DNA of 64,000 bases from Cyclaneusma minus (lineage: Eukaryota; Ascomycota; Leotiomycetes; Marthamycetales; Marthamycetaceae): the NCBI GenBank assembly GCA_037179335.1, contig JAKZHN010000007.1, forward strand, positions 372,001-436,000, given 5' to 3'. The notes under the pieces are model-generated. The model was given only the letters and a program-made list of their open reading frames with translations, made no database searches and was not told the origin of the DNA. A program made the position numbers and the translations under genes. Below, in pieces: positions 11,321 to 25,870 of the stretch; position 1 is the first letter of the stretch; every line of letters begins with the position of its first letter.

Positions 11321-14300
11321 TTTTAAAACATTCTAAATATTATTATAATAATTTATTTTAATAATATTTTAATTTATTTAAAAAGTTTTAGCAAATATAA
11401 TAAATATATAAAAGCTATATTTAAAAGATTATAAAAGTATTTGTTTTTTATAAAAAAAAGCAAATACAAATTCGAAATAAATAAAATTTAATTTTTAATT
11501 TTTATATATATATATATATAATTGCAATTATTTTTTAAAATAAGCTAATTTTTATAAGCAATTTATTTTAAAATATAGCAAAATTATATTATTTATAATT
11601 AACCTGCTTATTAATAATATAGATAGCAAAAAAAAACCTATTTAAATAGCCTTCAAAAATATAAAAGGCTTTTTAGCATATTAAAAATATATTTGCAAAT
11701 AAATTAATATTGCAATATTTTAACTTTCTAAAATATTTGCAAATTATATATAATATTTTTAAATTGGCGATATTAAAATTTTTAAAGCAATTTAAAAATT
11801 TAAATAATTTAATATAATATTATTAGTATTTAATAGCTTTTTAATTTTGCAAATTAATTAATATGAAATTAATATATTAAATATATAATATTAAATTGCT
11901 TGCAAATTGGAATAATATCACTCACGCTAAAATAAGTTCTTGGTTAAATTGCAATATTATTTTTTAAAACCAGGCTTATTTAAATTATTTTGTCCGGTTT
12001 ATTTTATTATTATAAAGCGCAAGGCAATTGTAATACCGTTATTGCTATTGCAGCCGCAAAAATAAAGCGGCGGTATTAATATAAGCGAAAATTTTCTATT
12101 TGCTATATTTAAGCTAATTATTAATTACCAAAATAATTTTACAGCTTTAAAAATATTAATTTTCAATATTTTTATATATTTTAAAAAGGCAAAAAAATTT
12201 AAAATCCTTGCTAGCGTATTTGCAAAAGCGCTAATAGCTTTTATAGCCCAGGACGCAAAATTCTTCGCTATTTTTTTGCCGGCCTTTATTTATATTTTCA
12301 AAATTCTAATTATTAAATTCTTTTTTTTAAAAACCCGTTTATTTAAAAATTTGCCTTGCAAATATATATTGCTATTATTAAAATAGCATATAAGCTATAT
12401 TTAAATATTTTTATATTAGCTAATAGTTTTCTAAATATACCCGGTTAAATTTTTGCCTAAGCTTTTTAAAGCTTTTTCTTTTTTTTATACCGAAATTCCT
12501 TTTATAAAAAAAAAGTATTAAGGCCAGCGGTTTATAAAATTAAAATTAGAATAAAAAAATAGTAAGCTGGATAAAAAGCTATATTTCCAATTAGCTTTTT
12601 AAATAATGAATTATATTAATTTTCAATTTAATAAACTAGGCTATTTTAGGGTTTTTATAGGCTTTTAAAATTTTAATAATAGTATAATATTTTTTTAGGC
12701 CCTTAATATAAAAGCGGCCTAAGCTTTAATTAAAAACCATCATTAAATTAATCTTCTTTAATGGCTTGCTTTTAAAAGCCTTATTTCCTATTTTTATTTA
12801 TAAAATATTTACAAATTTATTTTTATTAAAAATAAACAAATTAATTATAATTAACTAACCTTTGGAAAATAATAAAAACACCTATTGAAAATTGGAAATT
12901 TTCTAAGCGGTATAATTAAAAACGGTATTAAATAATAGTAAAGGATACGACTTTTTAATTGTTAAATGCGCCTTAATAAAATAGGCTAATAAATTTAATA
13001 AAATTCGTATATTATTAAATTTAAAGGCTAAATTTTATAAGTTATTTAAAGCCTATTTCAGGATTATTTAATGCTTTAATTGCTAATATTAAAAATATAT
13101 TGCAAAAACGTATATTAAAAATATTTTAATTTATAGTAAATATATAAAAGCTTATTATATTAAAAACTGTCCCAAAATAAAACCATTAAAATATACTAAT
13201 TATATATATATATATATATATATTACCTTTATATAAAATTTTAAAATTTAAGCGTAAAATAATACGCTAGGGCGTTAAAAACAAATTCATATTTTATAAT
13301 AAAAATATAATTAAAATATTATTTTAATTAATTATGTAATAATAAAAGCCTTTTTACAAAAACATTAAAAAAATTTCCCGCCAATTTTAAATAAAATAAA
13401 AAAACGCTTAAATATGCGCCGCCTTTTTGCTTTTTTTTAAATATTAATTAAAGCTTTTTAAGTAATTTTAATGGCTATTATTTTTATAGCAAAAATATAA
13501 ATGCCTTAAAAGTAAAAAATAAGCATTAATAAAAATACAAAAATATAAAAAAGCTTTAAATAAGTCTATAGTAATTATTTTAAATATTACAATACAATAT
13601 ATATAAATTAATAAAAATAATAAAACCAATATTAAATTTGGTAAATTTAGCTAAAAACTTTTAAATTCTTATTATTTAAAAATTATAAATTAATTTAAAT
13701 ATATAAGCAATGAAAAATTTTAATACCAACAGCTTTTATATTATTTTCCCGCTTAAAAGCTATTTTAAAATAGCTATATATATTAATTAATTTAAAGCTT
13801 AAATTTAAGATTATTCTTTTAAATATCCAAATTTATAATGTTTATAATGTTTTAAAGGTTCGTAAAAATAATATTATAAAATTTATTCTTTTTATTTTAA
13901 AAGCTAATTTTATTAAATAATTAATAAAATATATATTGATAATAATTTTTATTATTTTTATTATTTATTATAAAATCCAGCAAAAATATTTATGTTATAT
14001 AAATATTTTTATATTTTAACGGCTATTATAAAATAATAATTTTGCCGGTTTTTAAGTTTTTTAAATGTAATAATATTCAATATTAAAAAAGCGTAAATAA
14101 TTATAAATTGTATTTTATTCATTTATAAAATAATAAATATATTATTATATTATTAAATTCGTTAAAATCTGAATTTTTTTAATTATTTATTCATAAAAAC
14201 TAAATTAAAGCTTTAAATATTCCAAATTTTTTGTTTTTTAAGAAAACCATAAAAAAACCAATTTGGTGGTTTTAAAAAAGCCATTTTTAAATTATTTAAT

Positions 14301-17300
14301 TTTTATAAACGATTTAGCTAAATTTAATATTAAAAATAATATTAACAATAGGATTTTTAAATTGCTAAAAGCGGTTAATTTAATAATAGCAAAAGCAATT
14401 TTATAGGCAAGGCTAAAAAAATAGCGCAAAATATAATAAAATTCCAAATGTAATTAAGCAATTAAATACGCTAAAAAGTTGCAAAAAAAGCTATTTACAA
14501 CTTTATTAATGTATAAGCAAGCTAAAAAAGCAAGTAAAAAAATAAATAATAAAACAAAAATAATTATTTAAAAAGCAGGTTTTTGTAAAGCTTTCCAAAA
14601 TTTTAATTTTTTTTAACAACTTAAAAAATAAACAATAATAAAAAGCTACATTTTTTTAATTCCCCAAAATTTCCATTGCTATAATATTAAAACCTTTTTT
14701 TAATAAATAATTTTTGCAGCAATTGCAAAATTTTTAAAGTAATTTTTATTATTTTTATTTTCGGCTAATTTAATAAATTTGAAAAAATACCAATATTCTT
14801 TAAAATTCCCGGAAAATAATTGGAAAAATATAAAACAAAATTTTAAGGAATTCTTTCGCAAGCAAAAGTCCTATAAAGCCGCAAAATTATTTAGCATTTT
14901 ATTTTATATTTAAAAAGTTATTTTATTAATAATTCAAATATATATTTAAAAGCTATTTATAGCCTATTTAAAATAAAGCTATTATTTTAACCAATTTAAA
15001 ATTACCTATATAATTGTTTTTTAAAAATCAGGCAAAAAAAAACTATATTATACAGGTAGCCTATAAATTAATAGCCTTTTTAAATATTTTGAAAAAGAAT
15101 TTTAAAAAATTAATTGCTAAAAAATTAGCTACCCTAATTAAATAATACTTTTTGCTTTGTTTTTAATAAATAAAAAATAAAAGCAGAAAAAGCATTTATA
15201 TAATATTAAAATTATTAATCAGCTAAATTTATAAAATTTGAAATCGGAATTTATAATAAATAGCATTAGTTTTTAGCTTAAATATTTCAAAAGCATTTAA
15301 TAATACTTTTTATAAAAAACTAATTTATATTTTATATAATAAAAAAATCCCGGCGCATTTTTAAAAATAAATTTAAAGCTTTTGATTTAATTGCAAAATT
15401 ATTTTTAGCATTAATAATAAAAAATCCAAAATATTTAAAATTAATACCGGCATTTTCCAGAAATTTCCATTTTTTTAATTTAATTTTCTTTTATATATAT
15501 AATTTGCTATATAAATTAATTGCAGCTATAGGCTTTATTGATAATATTGATATATTAACATAATATTAATTAATATTGGTAAATAAATGGATTTTAGGCA
15601 AAATTCACTAAAATACTTTAAATTAGGCAATAAAATATAAAGCCATTTTTGTATTTTAAAAATATAAATTTATATACTTTTCCAAATAAACCAAATACAA
15701 AAACATATATTATAAAATTTAAATTAATAATAGCGCTATTATTTTAAAGGAATAAATACGCGTTTTAGGCTTTTACCTAAATTTTAAGCTTAAATAAAAA
15801 AATAATTCTAAGTATAAATTATAATTATTTTTTGCCTAATTTTAGGCAATATTTTAATTTATAAAATTAATATAAAAAGCATTATTAAATAAGGCCTAAA
15901 TAATATATATAGCGGTAATTAAAACCGTTATAATTTATAAAGCATTAATTATATATATATTAAAAAATAATAGCAAAAGTTTTATTAAATTAAGCTATTT
16001 ATAATTATTGATTATTAAATAAAATAGCATTTTTAAGCTATTAATAAAGATATTTAAAACTATTTTAACCAAATTATTGAAAAATAAAGGTAGAAATTAC
16101 CCTTTTCTTTATATAAATTTATTAATTGCTAGAAAATAATATCAAATACCGGGCCGTATTTATAAAAAATTAAAAAGCGCTATTAAAAAAATAGTTTGTT
16201 AAAAACCGCTATTAATAATTAAATAAAAATAATGCAGAAAACCATTATTAAATTTATTAATTAATAATTAAATTTGCTAAGCAATATAATATAAGGCTGC
16301 TAAATTAAATTTATTAAAAAATTTAAAATCTGCAATAATTTTGGCCAATTAAAAAAATAAAAATAAAAGCCTATTTTCTAATATTAATTGGCCCAAAATC
16401 ATTTAAAAAAGCAAATACCAATTTTATTATATATAGCAAAAAAAACAAAAAAAATATAGAAAATTGGTTTTGCCTAAATAATACGTTTTTATTTATAGTA
16501 AAAATAAAGTATTGCCAAATCGTTTTAGCCTTTTTAATATTTTTTTAAGCTTTTAATATGTTTTCGCAATATAGCTTAAAAGGAAAAAAAATTAAAATTA
16601 AAATTGTTTTTGCAAGGCGCAAAATTTTAAATTATATACCTAAATACCTATATAAATATGCCTATTAAATAGCCAAATATATTTTTATCTAATATAATTA
16701 TTACGATTTAAATTTCCTATACTAAAAGCTTTATTTTACTAATTATTAAAATATAATTGTTTTTAAAAAAGGCTTTAAAATTACTATTAAATAAAATTTC
16801 TTTAAAAAAATATTAAAATAATTCGCACTTGCTAATCCGGTTTTAAAAGCTATAAATAATAATATAAAATGCCGAAAATATTAGCAGCCAAGGCTAAGCG
16901 ATTGCTATTAAATTAAAAAGCCTTAAAAATGAAAAAAAAGGAAAAATTATATAACGGAAAAATATTTTAAAATAGAAAATAAGGTATAGTAAAACAAAGC
17001 CCAAAAGAATTTAAATTTTAAAAACATATAAAATTAAAAATACTATTAGCCCTATATAATATAATATTATTATAGCCTTTATAGCCCTAATGATAAAATA
17101 TAAGCCGGCTTAAATTTATTTAAAAAGCATAAAAGCTTTAAAAAAGCTTTTTGTTTTTTTTAAAAATAATACAAATTATATTAAATGTTTTTAATTAATT
17201 AAAATACTCTTTTAGCGGGATTTTGGCAAACGCACGCTAGTGTTTTTATTTATAATCAGGTTTTCTAATATAAATTAATTAATTTATAACCTGTATTTAG

Positions 17301-20300
17301 TTTGCAAATTTATTAAATAAATGAATCGGATATTAAATTCCAAAAAAAGAATTGCTTGCAATTATAAAATTCTTTTAATATTAAAAATATATATTATAAA
17401 ATTTAAATATTTTTAAATTATAATAATTTGCATTATTTTATAAATATGTAAAAAATTTAATAAATATTAAGCAAAAAAAAGTATAAAACCAAAAACCCCG
17501 CTAGGTTTTTATTTTATAGGCCAAATTATAAACAAAACAATAAAAAGTACTTAAGTAAAAATATTAAAAAAGAAAATATTTATATTATAGTAAAACTTCC
17601 GCTATTTATTTAATTATATATTAAATATATAATTTTTAAGAAATATAGTTATTTTTATAAATATAGCAATTGCATTTTAATTAAAATTAAAAAATTAAAA
17701 AATTAATATTATATATCTTATTTATATATTATAAATACAAATTTCCAAGCAAAAAACTATATTTTATTTAAGCTATAAAAATTTAAAAGCCAAAATAATT
17801 AAAGCACGCTTTATAATTAATTTAAAAATTTAAAAAAAATAATAAATATATAATAAAAATACAAGGCCAATTTATATTATATAAAAATAAATAATAGCAA
17901 TTTAAAAATATTATATTATATAAAAAAAGCAAATTTTTTTTTTCAATAAATATATTATGTAATAAATTTTCATATATTTATTATAATAGCAAATTAACAA
18001 GCTATTTTAAAATAAATTAAATATTAGTTTTAATTTATTACAAATATTATTAATTAAATATAAAAGCATAAATATAAAATTATATATATAATTGCTATAT
18101 TTGCCAATAAAATAAAATTTGCTAATATATATTTTATAATTAGCTATAGCTTTTGCTTTTAATTAATAAATTATAAATCTATTTATTGTAAAATTTTATT
18201 GTAAATTTATTAAAATTATAATATATAAATAAAATATATAATGCTATTTTAATAATAATAAATTATTATATTAAATTTACATAATTTATATGCATAATTA
18301 AAATTATTAATATATAATTGTTAATAAAATTATGTATTTTATAAAAATCTTTTAAATTATTATATTTAATTATAGCTTTATATTTATTAATATATTATAA
18401 AAAGCCTTTTGCTATAAATTTTATATAATATATAAATATAATATTGCATTTTACCTTAAAAAAATAAAATTCTTTTTAAAAGCTTATATATAATATTGCT
18501 GCAATAATAATAAAAAAACATTAACCAATTTAATTAAATTATAATAAAATTCGCTTATAATAATGCAAAATAAAACGTACTGGCATTTTCGTTTTATAAT
18601 ATATAAATATTATTTGCAAATTAATATTAATTGTTTTATATAATTTATAAAGATTAAAATTCCAAATATAAAACAATAAACAATAAAAAATATATAGCAA
18701 ATATATACTATTGCAAAAATTAAAAAAATACTATTAATACATATATAAAATAGTATGCGCAAAGATACAAATGTTTAAATTTTAATAAAAAAAAACTGAG
18801 TTTCTTTTATTTATTAAAAATATATGCTTTAAAGGCGAAAAATTAATAAAAAAATATATAAGCCTTTTTTTATTATTAAAAAAATAAAAGCCCAAGCCTA
18901 TTATTTAAAATTCCCGCTTAAATTTTAATTAAACTAATTATATAATATTTTTTATATTAGCTTTTTAAAATCCAATAAAGTATTTTAAAATAGTATATAT
19001 AAATTATGCTTTGCAAATTTGAAATTTTTTAAAAATAATTAAATATAAATAATTAAAAAACTCATAATATATAAAAAACATAAAAATAATTAATTTATAT
19101 TTTGCATGTATTAAAAAACTTAAAGCCAAAATTAAAATTAAATTATAATAATAATAGAAAAATTATAAAAAAAATTAAAAAGCCAATTGTAATTTTATAC
19201 TTAAATAAAAACGCCCAATTATGCGCAATAATAAGCAAAAGCAAAAATAAAAATATTTAAATTATAAAATCATAAATTTAATCACTTTTTATATTTAATT
19301 TAAATTAATTTAAATTATATTTTATAATAATTAAATTCAAAAAATTAAAAATTAAATAAAAAATTAAATTTATTTAAAATATATAAAATATATAAATAAA
19401 AATTATAGATTCCGTATATTAAATAATTTAATTAAAAAATAAATATTATATAAAAATAAATCCAATTAGGAAAATCAAAATCTTTTTAATATTTTCAAAT
19501 AAAACCAATTATTTATTTTAATTTGCGTATATTAAGCCTATAATTTTTATATTTTATATTATATTGCCAAAAACCGACTTTTTGCTTTTTATATTAAATA
19601 ATATATTATTAAAAAAATACCTAAAATCCAAATTTATTTATACACTAATTAAATATATGCAAAAAAATAAAAAAATAAAAAATAAATAGCATTAAATATT
19701 AATTGCTATATGTATTAAAATATAAATTGCAAAAGTAATTTTAATTAAAGCTATTATTGTATTTTTAATATTTTTAAAAACATTGCGTATTTTATACTTT
19801 AGAAAAGTATAAATTTTAAAGCGAAAAAAAAACCTTGGTAGTGTTTATATTATTTTTTAATTGAATTAAATTTTAATTATAATTAATGCATTGGTTTTTA
19901 AAAAAAACCTAAATCTTAATATAGCAATAATAATAAAATATAAAAGCATTGTAAATTGCATTAAATAGGGAAATTCAAATAGCAGAAATTTATAAAATAG
20001 TAAATAAATAAATAAAACCAAAATATAAATTTATTATATAATAAAACAATTTATAGCTATTGCAACAATAGTTATATTTAAAATTATTTGCGGCCCAATT
20101 ACAAATATCAAAAATATTGCAAAAGAATTTTGCAAAACAACGCTATATATATTAAATATAAATGCGGATTTAAAATGCAAAAAAGGGCTTAGTAAAAATG
20201 CAATTTAAATTTTATAGCAAAATAGCAAATTTAATATTATTATCACTATTATAAATCAAGTCCCTATTATATAAGGCTTAAAATAAATCGCCGGTAAAAT

Positions 20301-21078
20301 TTCAAAATTCGCAATTAAAAATATTATTAAAAGCTATAATATTAAATTTAAACAAAAACTAAAAAATAATAAAAAATAAAAAGAACTTAATTTCCGCTAA
20401 AGAAATGCATATTAAAAAACCCGTATAAAGGCAATAATAAAAAAAGACTCAATAAAAATAGAAAAACCTGCTTTATATAAATAAAGCCTTTAATAAATTC
20501 CAGTATAATTGCTATAAAAAGAAACATTAAAGAATTAAGATTAAAATTCGCCGAGAAAATTAAAAAACAAATTAAAATTAAAAACGGAATTAAAAATTAA
20601 TATATTATTATTGCAGCAAATATATAATACGCGTATAAAACAAAATTGAAAATTTAAAGAAATTTAAAACCAATCATTTAAAATAAATTATTGCTATATT
20701 AAGTTTTCGGCATTTGCAAAAAAAGCGCACGCAAAAGCCAATATAATATATACAAAGCCAATAAAAATAATAAAATCCCAATAACTTTTAATATAAAGAA
20801 ATGGAACTTTAAAATAATAAAAATATTTAAATAAGAATTTAAAATTTATTCAATAATAAATAATGCAGGCTATATATTAAAATTAAAATTTTAAAAATTA
20901 AGCAATAATAAATTAAAAAATAATTATTAATAATAGCAAATTAATAAAAGCTATTGATTTACACGGCTAAAATAAAAAACCAAAATCAATAATTAAACCC
21001 CAAATATTAAATTGCCGAAAAGCAAAAATCCGCATTTAAAATCTTCAAAACCCGGAGCTATAAAAAAATAAATAATTA

Positions 21079-21301
21079 TTATACGGGGTTAAAAAAGGCG
21101 CCTTGCGGGCATTTTATAAAATATATGCGCTAAAAATATATAAAAGATAAAAATTGCTTATTAAAAAAGCTGAGCAAGGCTTTTAATATATAATATTTAA
21201 ACGCTGCTATTTTTATTTAAAAAAGGCAGCGGCTATTCTTTATGGCTAAGAAATATATATAACGCATTTTATTTGCTAATTTACTTCTGACTATTATAAT
21301 A
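21079..21301. mobile_element. LTR-like repeat A, copy 1 (heavily mutated)
   Basis: Aligns over its whole length with 29,011-29,236. Nearly all differences are C-to-T or G-to-A relative to the other copy. The shared landmarks are GGCGCC, TTGCGGGCA, AGCAAGGCTTTTA and GCAGCGGCTATT. I take it as a solo LTR because no matching internal region is evident. Confidence 0.75.
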
Positions 21302-22739
21302 GCTAGCAAATTATCCTGGCTTTAATATTGTTCATCATTGTGTTTTAGGATAAGATAAATTTGATTTTTAAAAATATTATATAAGTTTATTTTTATATTA
21401 AAAACAAATTATTTAGAAAAATATATTATTAATCATTTAAAAAAATAAAAGGCAAATATTCTTTTGGCATTATTATAATAATCTTTAAACCATTATATAA
21501 AATAGCGAAATTTGGCTTATATTAATATATTATTTATTTAAAACACTATATTAAAAAACTAAATTTAAATATTTTAATTTTTAATCCCTGCCTTTTGTAT
21601 CCTAAAAAGAATTTAAAGCTATTTGCTTTTATAAAATTCCAAATAAATATTACCCTAGCCCTAGCATGCAAGGCATAATTAAACAAAAAACAAGAAAAAC
21701 TAAAAAAGACCAAATTTAAAACCAAATTCAAAACCAAATTAATTAAAAATACCCCATTTATTTTTAATAGCTGCATTATTTTCAAATTTAAAAATATTAT
21801 TATTATTATTTAAATGCATTAAAAATTAAAAATTAAATTTATAAATTTAAAAGCTTTAAATATTAAAACCTAATATATATAATAAAAAGCCAAAAATAAC
21901 TATACCAGTTTAATTATACAATTAAAAAGCGTTGTTAAATTTTTAATTGCTGCCCAATATTAGAGTCCTATTAAAAGAATATTAAAGCCCTGAATAAACG
22001 GTTTAATTAATATATAAGTAATTTAAATGAAGGCGTAATTTACCTTTTTTTAAATATTAATATTATAAAGCTTTTTATTTTTATAGACGGATTATTTGCA
22101 AATAATAAAAATTTAAATAGCCAAATTAATTATACCATTATATTTGCAAATACGGAAAATTCTATAGAAATTGGGCAATTTATTATAATCGGCAATTTCC
22201 TTTATTAATTATTTATTAAATTAAAACGGATAATAAGAAATATTTTAGCTTTAAATTTTTTTATCATAATTCAAAAAACTAATATAGCTATTGCAGTATC
22301 TATTATTTTTAATATAATAATCTAGAAATTTAAAATTTAAAATATTCCAATTATTATTTATATAAATTTATTTTCTTTATATAAATATTTAATAAAATTT
22401 AACACTATTATAGAAAGAAGACTAATAATAAATATTCTATATTTAAAGCAAAGCTATAAAAAAAGGAAATTTAAAAAGATAAAATAAATCTATAAAAATA
22501 ATAATCCAGCCGACTTTACAATTAAAACATTTTTTAATAAAGCTTTGAAAACCTTTATTTCCATTAATAAAATTAAAATTAAAATTAAAAACTAAATGGA
22601 CTATTTAAAAGAAATAAAAGTAATAAAAAGGAAGAAATAAAACATTTACTATTTAGAAAAGGAATTAGAAAAAATACAAAAAGCTTCTATATTAGCAAAG
22701 CCAGCAAAATCTCCTTTTTTTTTAAAAAAAAATCCAACA

Positions 22740-22960
22740 TTAATTCCCTGGTATATTTAGCTTTAGACATTTATTTAGGGCATAAACCATTTAATAGCCT
22801 ATGCACCGGTAAATGCCAGGGGCTATAAAAACGTTAGCGCCAAAATTGGGAATACCCTTATTTCCATGCGCGCCAGCGCCACCCATTTCCTTACTTAGTT
22901 ATAATTAACAATATACCGGAATACCTATATGCACGTGATTTTATTCCCCGTATAGGAATT
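22740..22960. other. GC-richer island inside the AT block
   Basis: About 220 bases have near-normal composition (for example CCATGCGCGCCAGCGCCACC near 22,850). No gene or repeat is recognised in it. It may be a short unique sequence that escaped mutation. Confidence 0.35.
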
Positions 22961-23499
22961 AATAGCTGGTATTTAAATTAAATAAATAGCCAATAATAAA
23001 GCAATAAATATTATAATTACTTTTATAATTAATATTAATATATTTTAAAAATAATTTAAAACCATTTTAAAATATTAATTTAAAATTTGCTATATTTTTA
23101 CAATATTAAAAAATTAATTAAATCGCTAGTTTTTAAATTTTAATAGGTTTAAAATTAAAATGGGTAATTATTAATATAATATAGGCTATATTTAATTTAA
23201 TATTTAGTATTAATTATATAAAGAAATTAATAGCGCTTTAGTTTTTTTTCTAAAAGCCTAATAGCCGTTTTTTGCAAGTATTAAATGCTTAGCTAAATTT
23301 ATTAATAGCAATATTGCATTAGAGCAGGAGTTCTAAAAATTATATTTTTTTAAAATCTTATAAATATAAGCTTTTTGGTTTAGCTAAAATATTCGAATAA
23401 AGCAATTTTTTACAATAGTTATATTTAAATAAAAATTGCAAGCATTAAAATTAATTATATTAAAATGCTAATTTAATAAATTTTTAAATATTTAAATTA

Positions 23500-23620
23500 T
23501 TTATTTATTTATTTTAGTAATTAAAAAATTATTAATATAAATACTAATAATTAGGCTATTTTTTAAAAAATGCTAGTATTGGAATCCAATAATTCGAAAT
23601 CTAGCTTTTTTAAAAGTATT
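23500..23620 (-). mobile_element. Possible copia RT fragment
   Basis: On the minus strand a stretch resembles the copia RT core upstream of YVDD (LDSNTSIF, then LLVFILIIF), with stop codons between. The match is short and tentative. Confidence 0.35.
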
Positions 23621-24207
23621 GCTAGAATTTTATATTACATATAAAAAAATTGCTTTAAATTATAAAAAAGCTTTAAACATTTATAGCATTATTTAACGCT
23701 ATTGCTAAAGCTTTTAAATTATTCCAATTATATAAATATATTAATACTGCTATAAGAAAACGCTATTTTAATATTTAATTATTTTAATTCCCAATTAAAT
23801 ATTGCAGCTATAGCAAAAATAGCTTTATAATTTATAGATTTTATTGTAATTAATATTATATTCCCAAAAAAGGCCTTGGGCTATAAAACGGGCTTTTTAA
23901 TAAAAAGTTTAATTAGCAAAGTCCAGTTTAAACTTTGTATTTAAGTATTTATTTGCTATTCAATATTTAAATATTTTTAAATGGAAAATTCAGAATTTAA
24001 GTGCTATTGGAAATTAATAAATTATATTTTTCTTTAAATATTTTCTGCTAAAAAAGCTATAAAAAACTAATTTGTATTTATTTATATAATTTCGATTTAA
24101 AAAGCGCTTTTAAATTTTGAAAATGCGGGGAAAATATTAAAGCTTAAAATAATAAAACAAAAATATACATTGTTTTAAAATTAATAAAAAAAAACTATTG
24201 AGAGATA

Positions 24208-24385
24208 AATGCAATGGCAGCCACCGTAGAGTAGCCATCACGTGTAGCTAGACCCGAAGGAAACTAGCGTCCGCACAATAAAAATATTCTTATTCCGGAG
24301 CTCCAGCTATTCTAGTTTTTTTAAGCATAATATAATATTTTTTATATTTTTATTCTGTATTTTTATATTTATTTATTTTCAATAA
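24208..24385 (+). mobile_element. LTR-like repeat C, copy 1 (5' LTR of outer copia element)
   Basis: Matches 41,038-41,217 throughout; shared landmarks are TAGCCATCACGTGTAGCTAG (CC or AA variants), TCCAGCTATTCTAGTTTTTT and AAGCATAATA. The other copy directly follows a plus-strand copia RNase H, so these two are the best candidates for the LTRs of one element now split by insertions. Confidence 0.75.
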
Positions 24386-25669
24386 ATTATAAGCCCAAAA
24401 TCGCGTAAGCTTTTGGATAATTAATTAATATTGTTTTAGTAAAAACTCTGTATTTTGGCAAATTTCTTTTTTTTTCAATATTATCATTTATTGCAGAATA
24501 ATTAAAATTAATATCAAAATCCCTTTATATTTATGTTTTTGCTAACGCTATTATAATATTTTACAGAATTAATTAAAATTAATACAAAAATCCCTTTATA
24601 ATTTATCTGGCCAATTTAAAGGCCATTTCGCCAATTGTTCTTAAAAGCTGAGTAGAAGCTTTTATAATAATACCCCTTTTATTACTTTTCCCCTTTTCTC
24701 AAACCAATCGCTTTCACTTTTACGTTCGCCGATATAACCAGTAATCAAAAGTCCAAAAAAGCTTTTCCGGTGCTTTTAAAAACCAATTATAAAATCTGAT
24801 TTTATAATATAAAAATTCGCTTTAATAAAAAAAAATTTATTCACTATTAAAAAAACTATTTTTAAATACACTGGTATTGCTCCCGCTTTTAAAATTATTA
24901 ATAAAAATAGTATATTTTTCTCCAAGTTTGGCACCCCAAAAACTAACTCCAATCCATTTCCCACACCATTTAAGGATTAAATCGATAAGCTTAGCAGCAA
25001 ATTCAAAAGAATATCCATTGACCAAGGCAAAAAAGCCACTCTAAGTATTAAAAATGCAAAGAAATATAAAAAGGCTAAAGCCAAACGTATTAGTTTTCTA
25101 TTTAAAGGACTTTTTAATAATTTTTGTTTTAATAAATACAATGTTACCAAAAGCTTATAGGATTATTTAAAAAAAATATAAAATTTAATGCTATTTTTAA
25201 TTTAATATATATTATTAAAATCCAGACTTTTATTTGGGGAAAAAATATTACTATTTGCTTTGCCTGGGATAAATTTTGCAAATTTTAATGCAAATTGGTA
25301 TTTGCCAATAAGTTTTATACTGGCGCTTATAGCGATAAGATTTTATTTTTATTTTAGCCAAGCCCTCCCCGATAATTATATTATTACAATTAATATTTTT
25401 ATATTAATTAATGCTATAATAAAAATAAAAAAATGCTTAAAAAAGAAATAGCGTATATTAATTACTAATAGAAAAAATTGTATTTTTGCTGCCAAAATCG
25501 GCAAGCGATTTTAATAAAAAAAAAGCTCTAGCCTTAATAAATTTAATTCTTGCGATTTTTACAAAAGCGCTTATTTTATTTGCAATTGCCCTAAAAAAAG
25601 GCTGTATTAATTTTTTTCCTTGCTAACCAATATTTGATTTATGATTTTAAATTTCTTTCTAAAATAAAA

Positions 25670-25870
25670 CCTCATGGTCGCCGCTTTCGCTCCCGCTTCA
25701 ACTTTTTAAAGCGTTATTATTGCTTTTTTTCTCGCCATTACTCTTCCTCTCACTATTGCTTCTTTTCCAAATAAAATCATCGCGATAGTATCGAGAAAAA
25801 AAAAGAAAGAAAAAAGGTCCGTTTCGCTAATAAATCTAGCAAAAAGAAATCCAGCGGCTATACTATTAAA
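25670..25870. other. GC-richer island in the outer copia element
   Basis: This stretch holds clusters such as GGTCGCCGCTTTCGCTCCCG and a run of AAAAAGAAAGAAAAAAGG. It may be a gag region that was hit less by mutation. No protein could be assigned. Confidence 0.3.
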
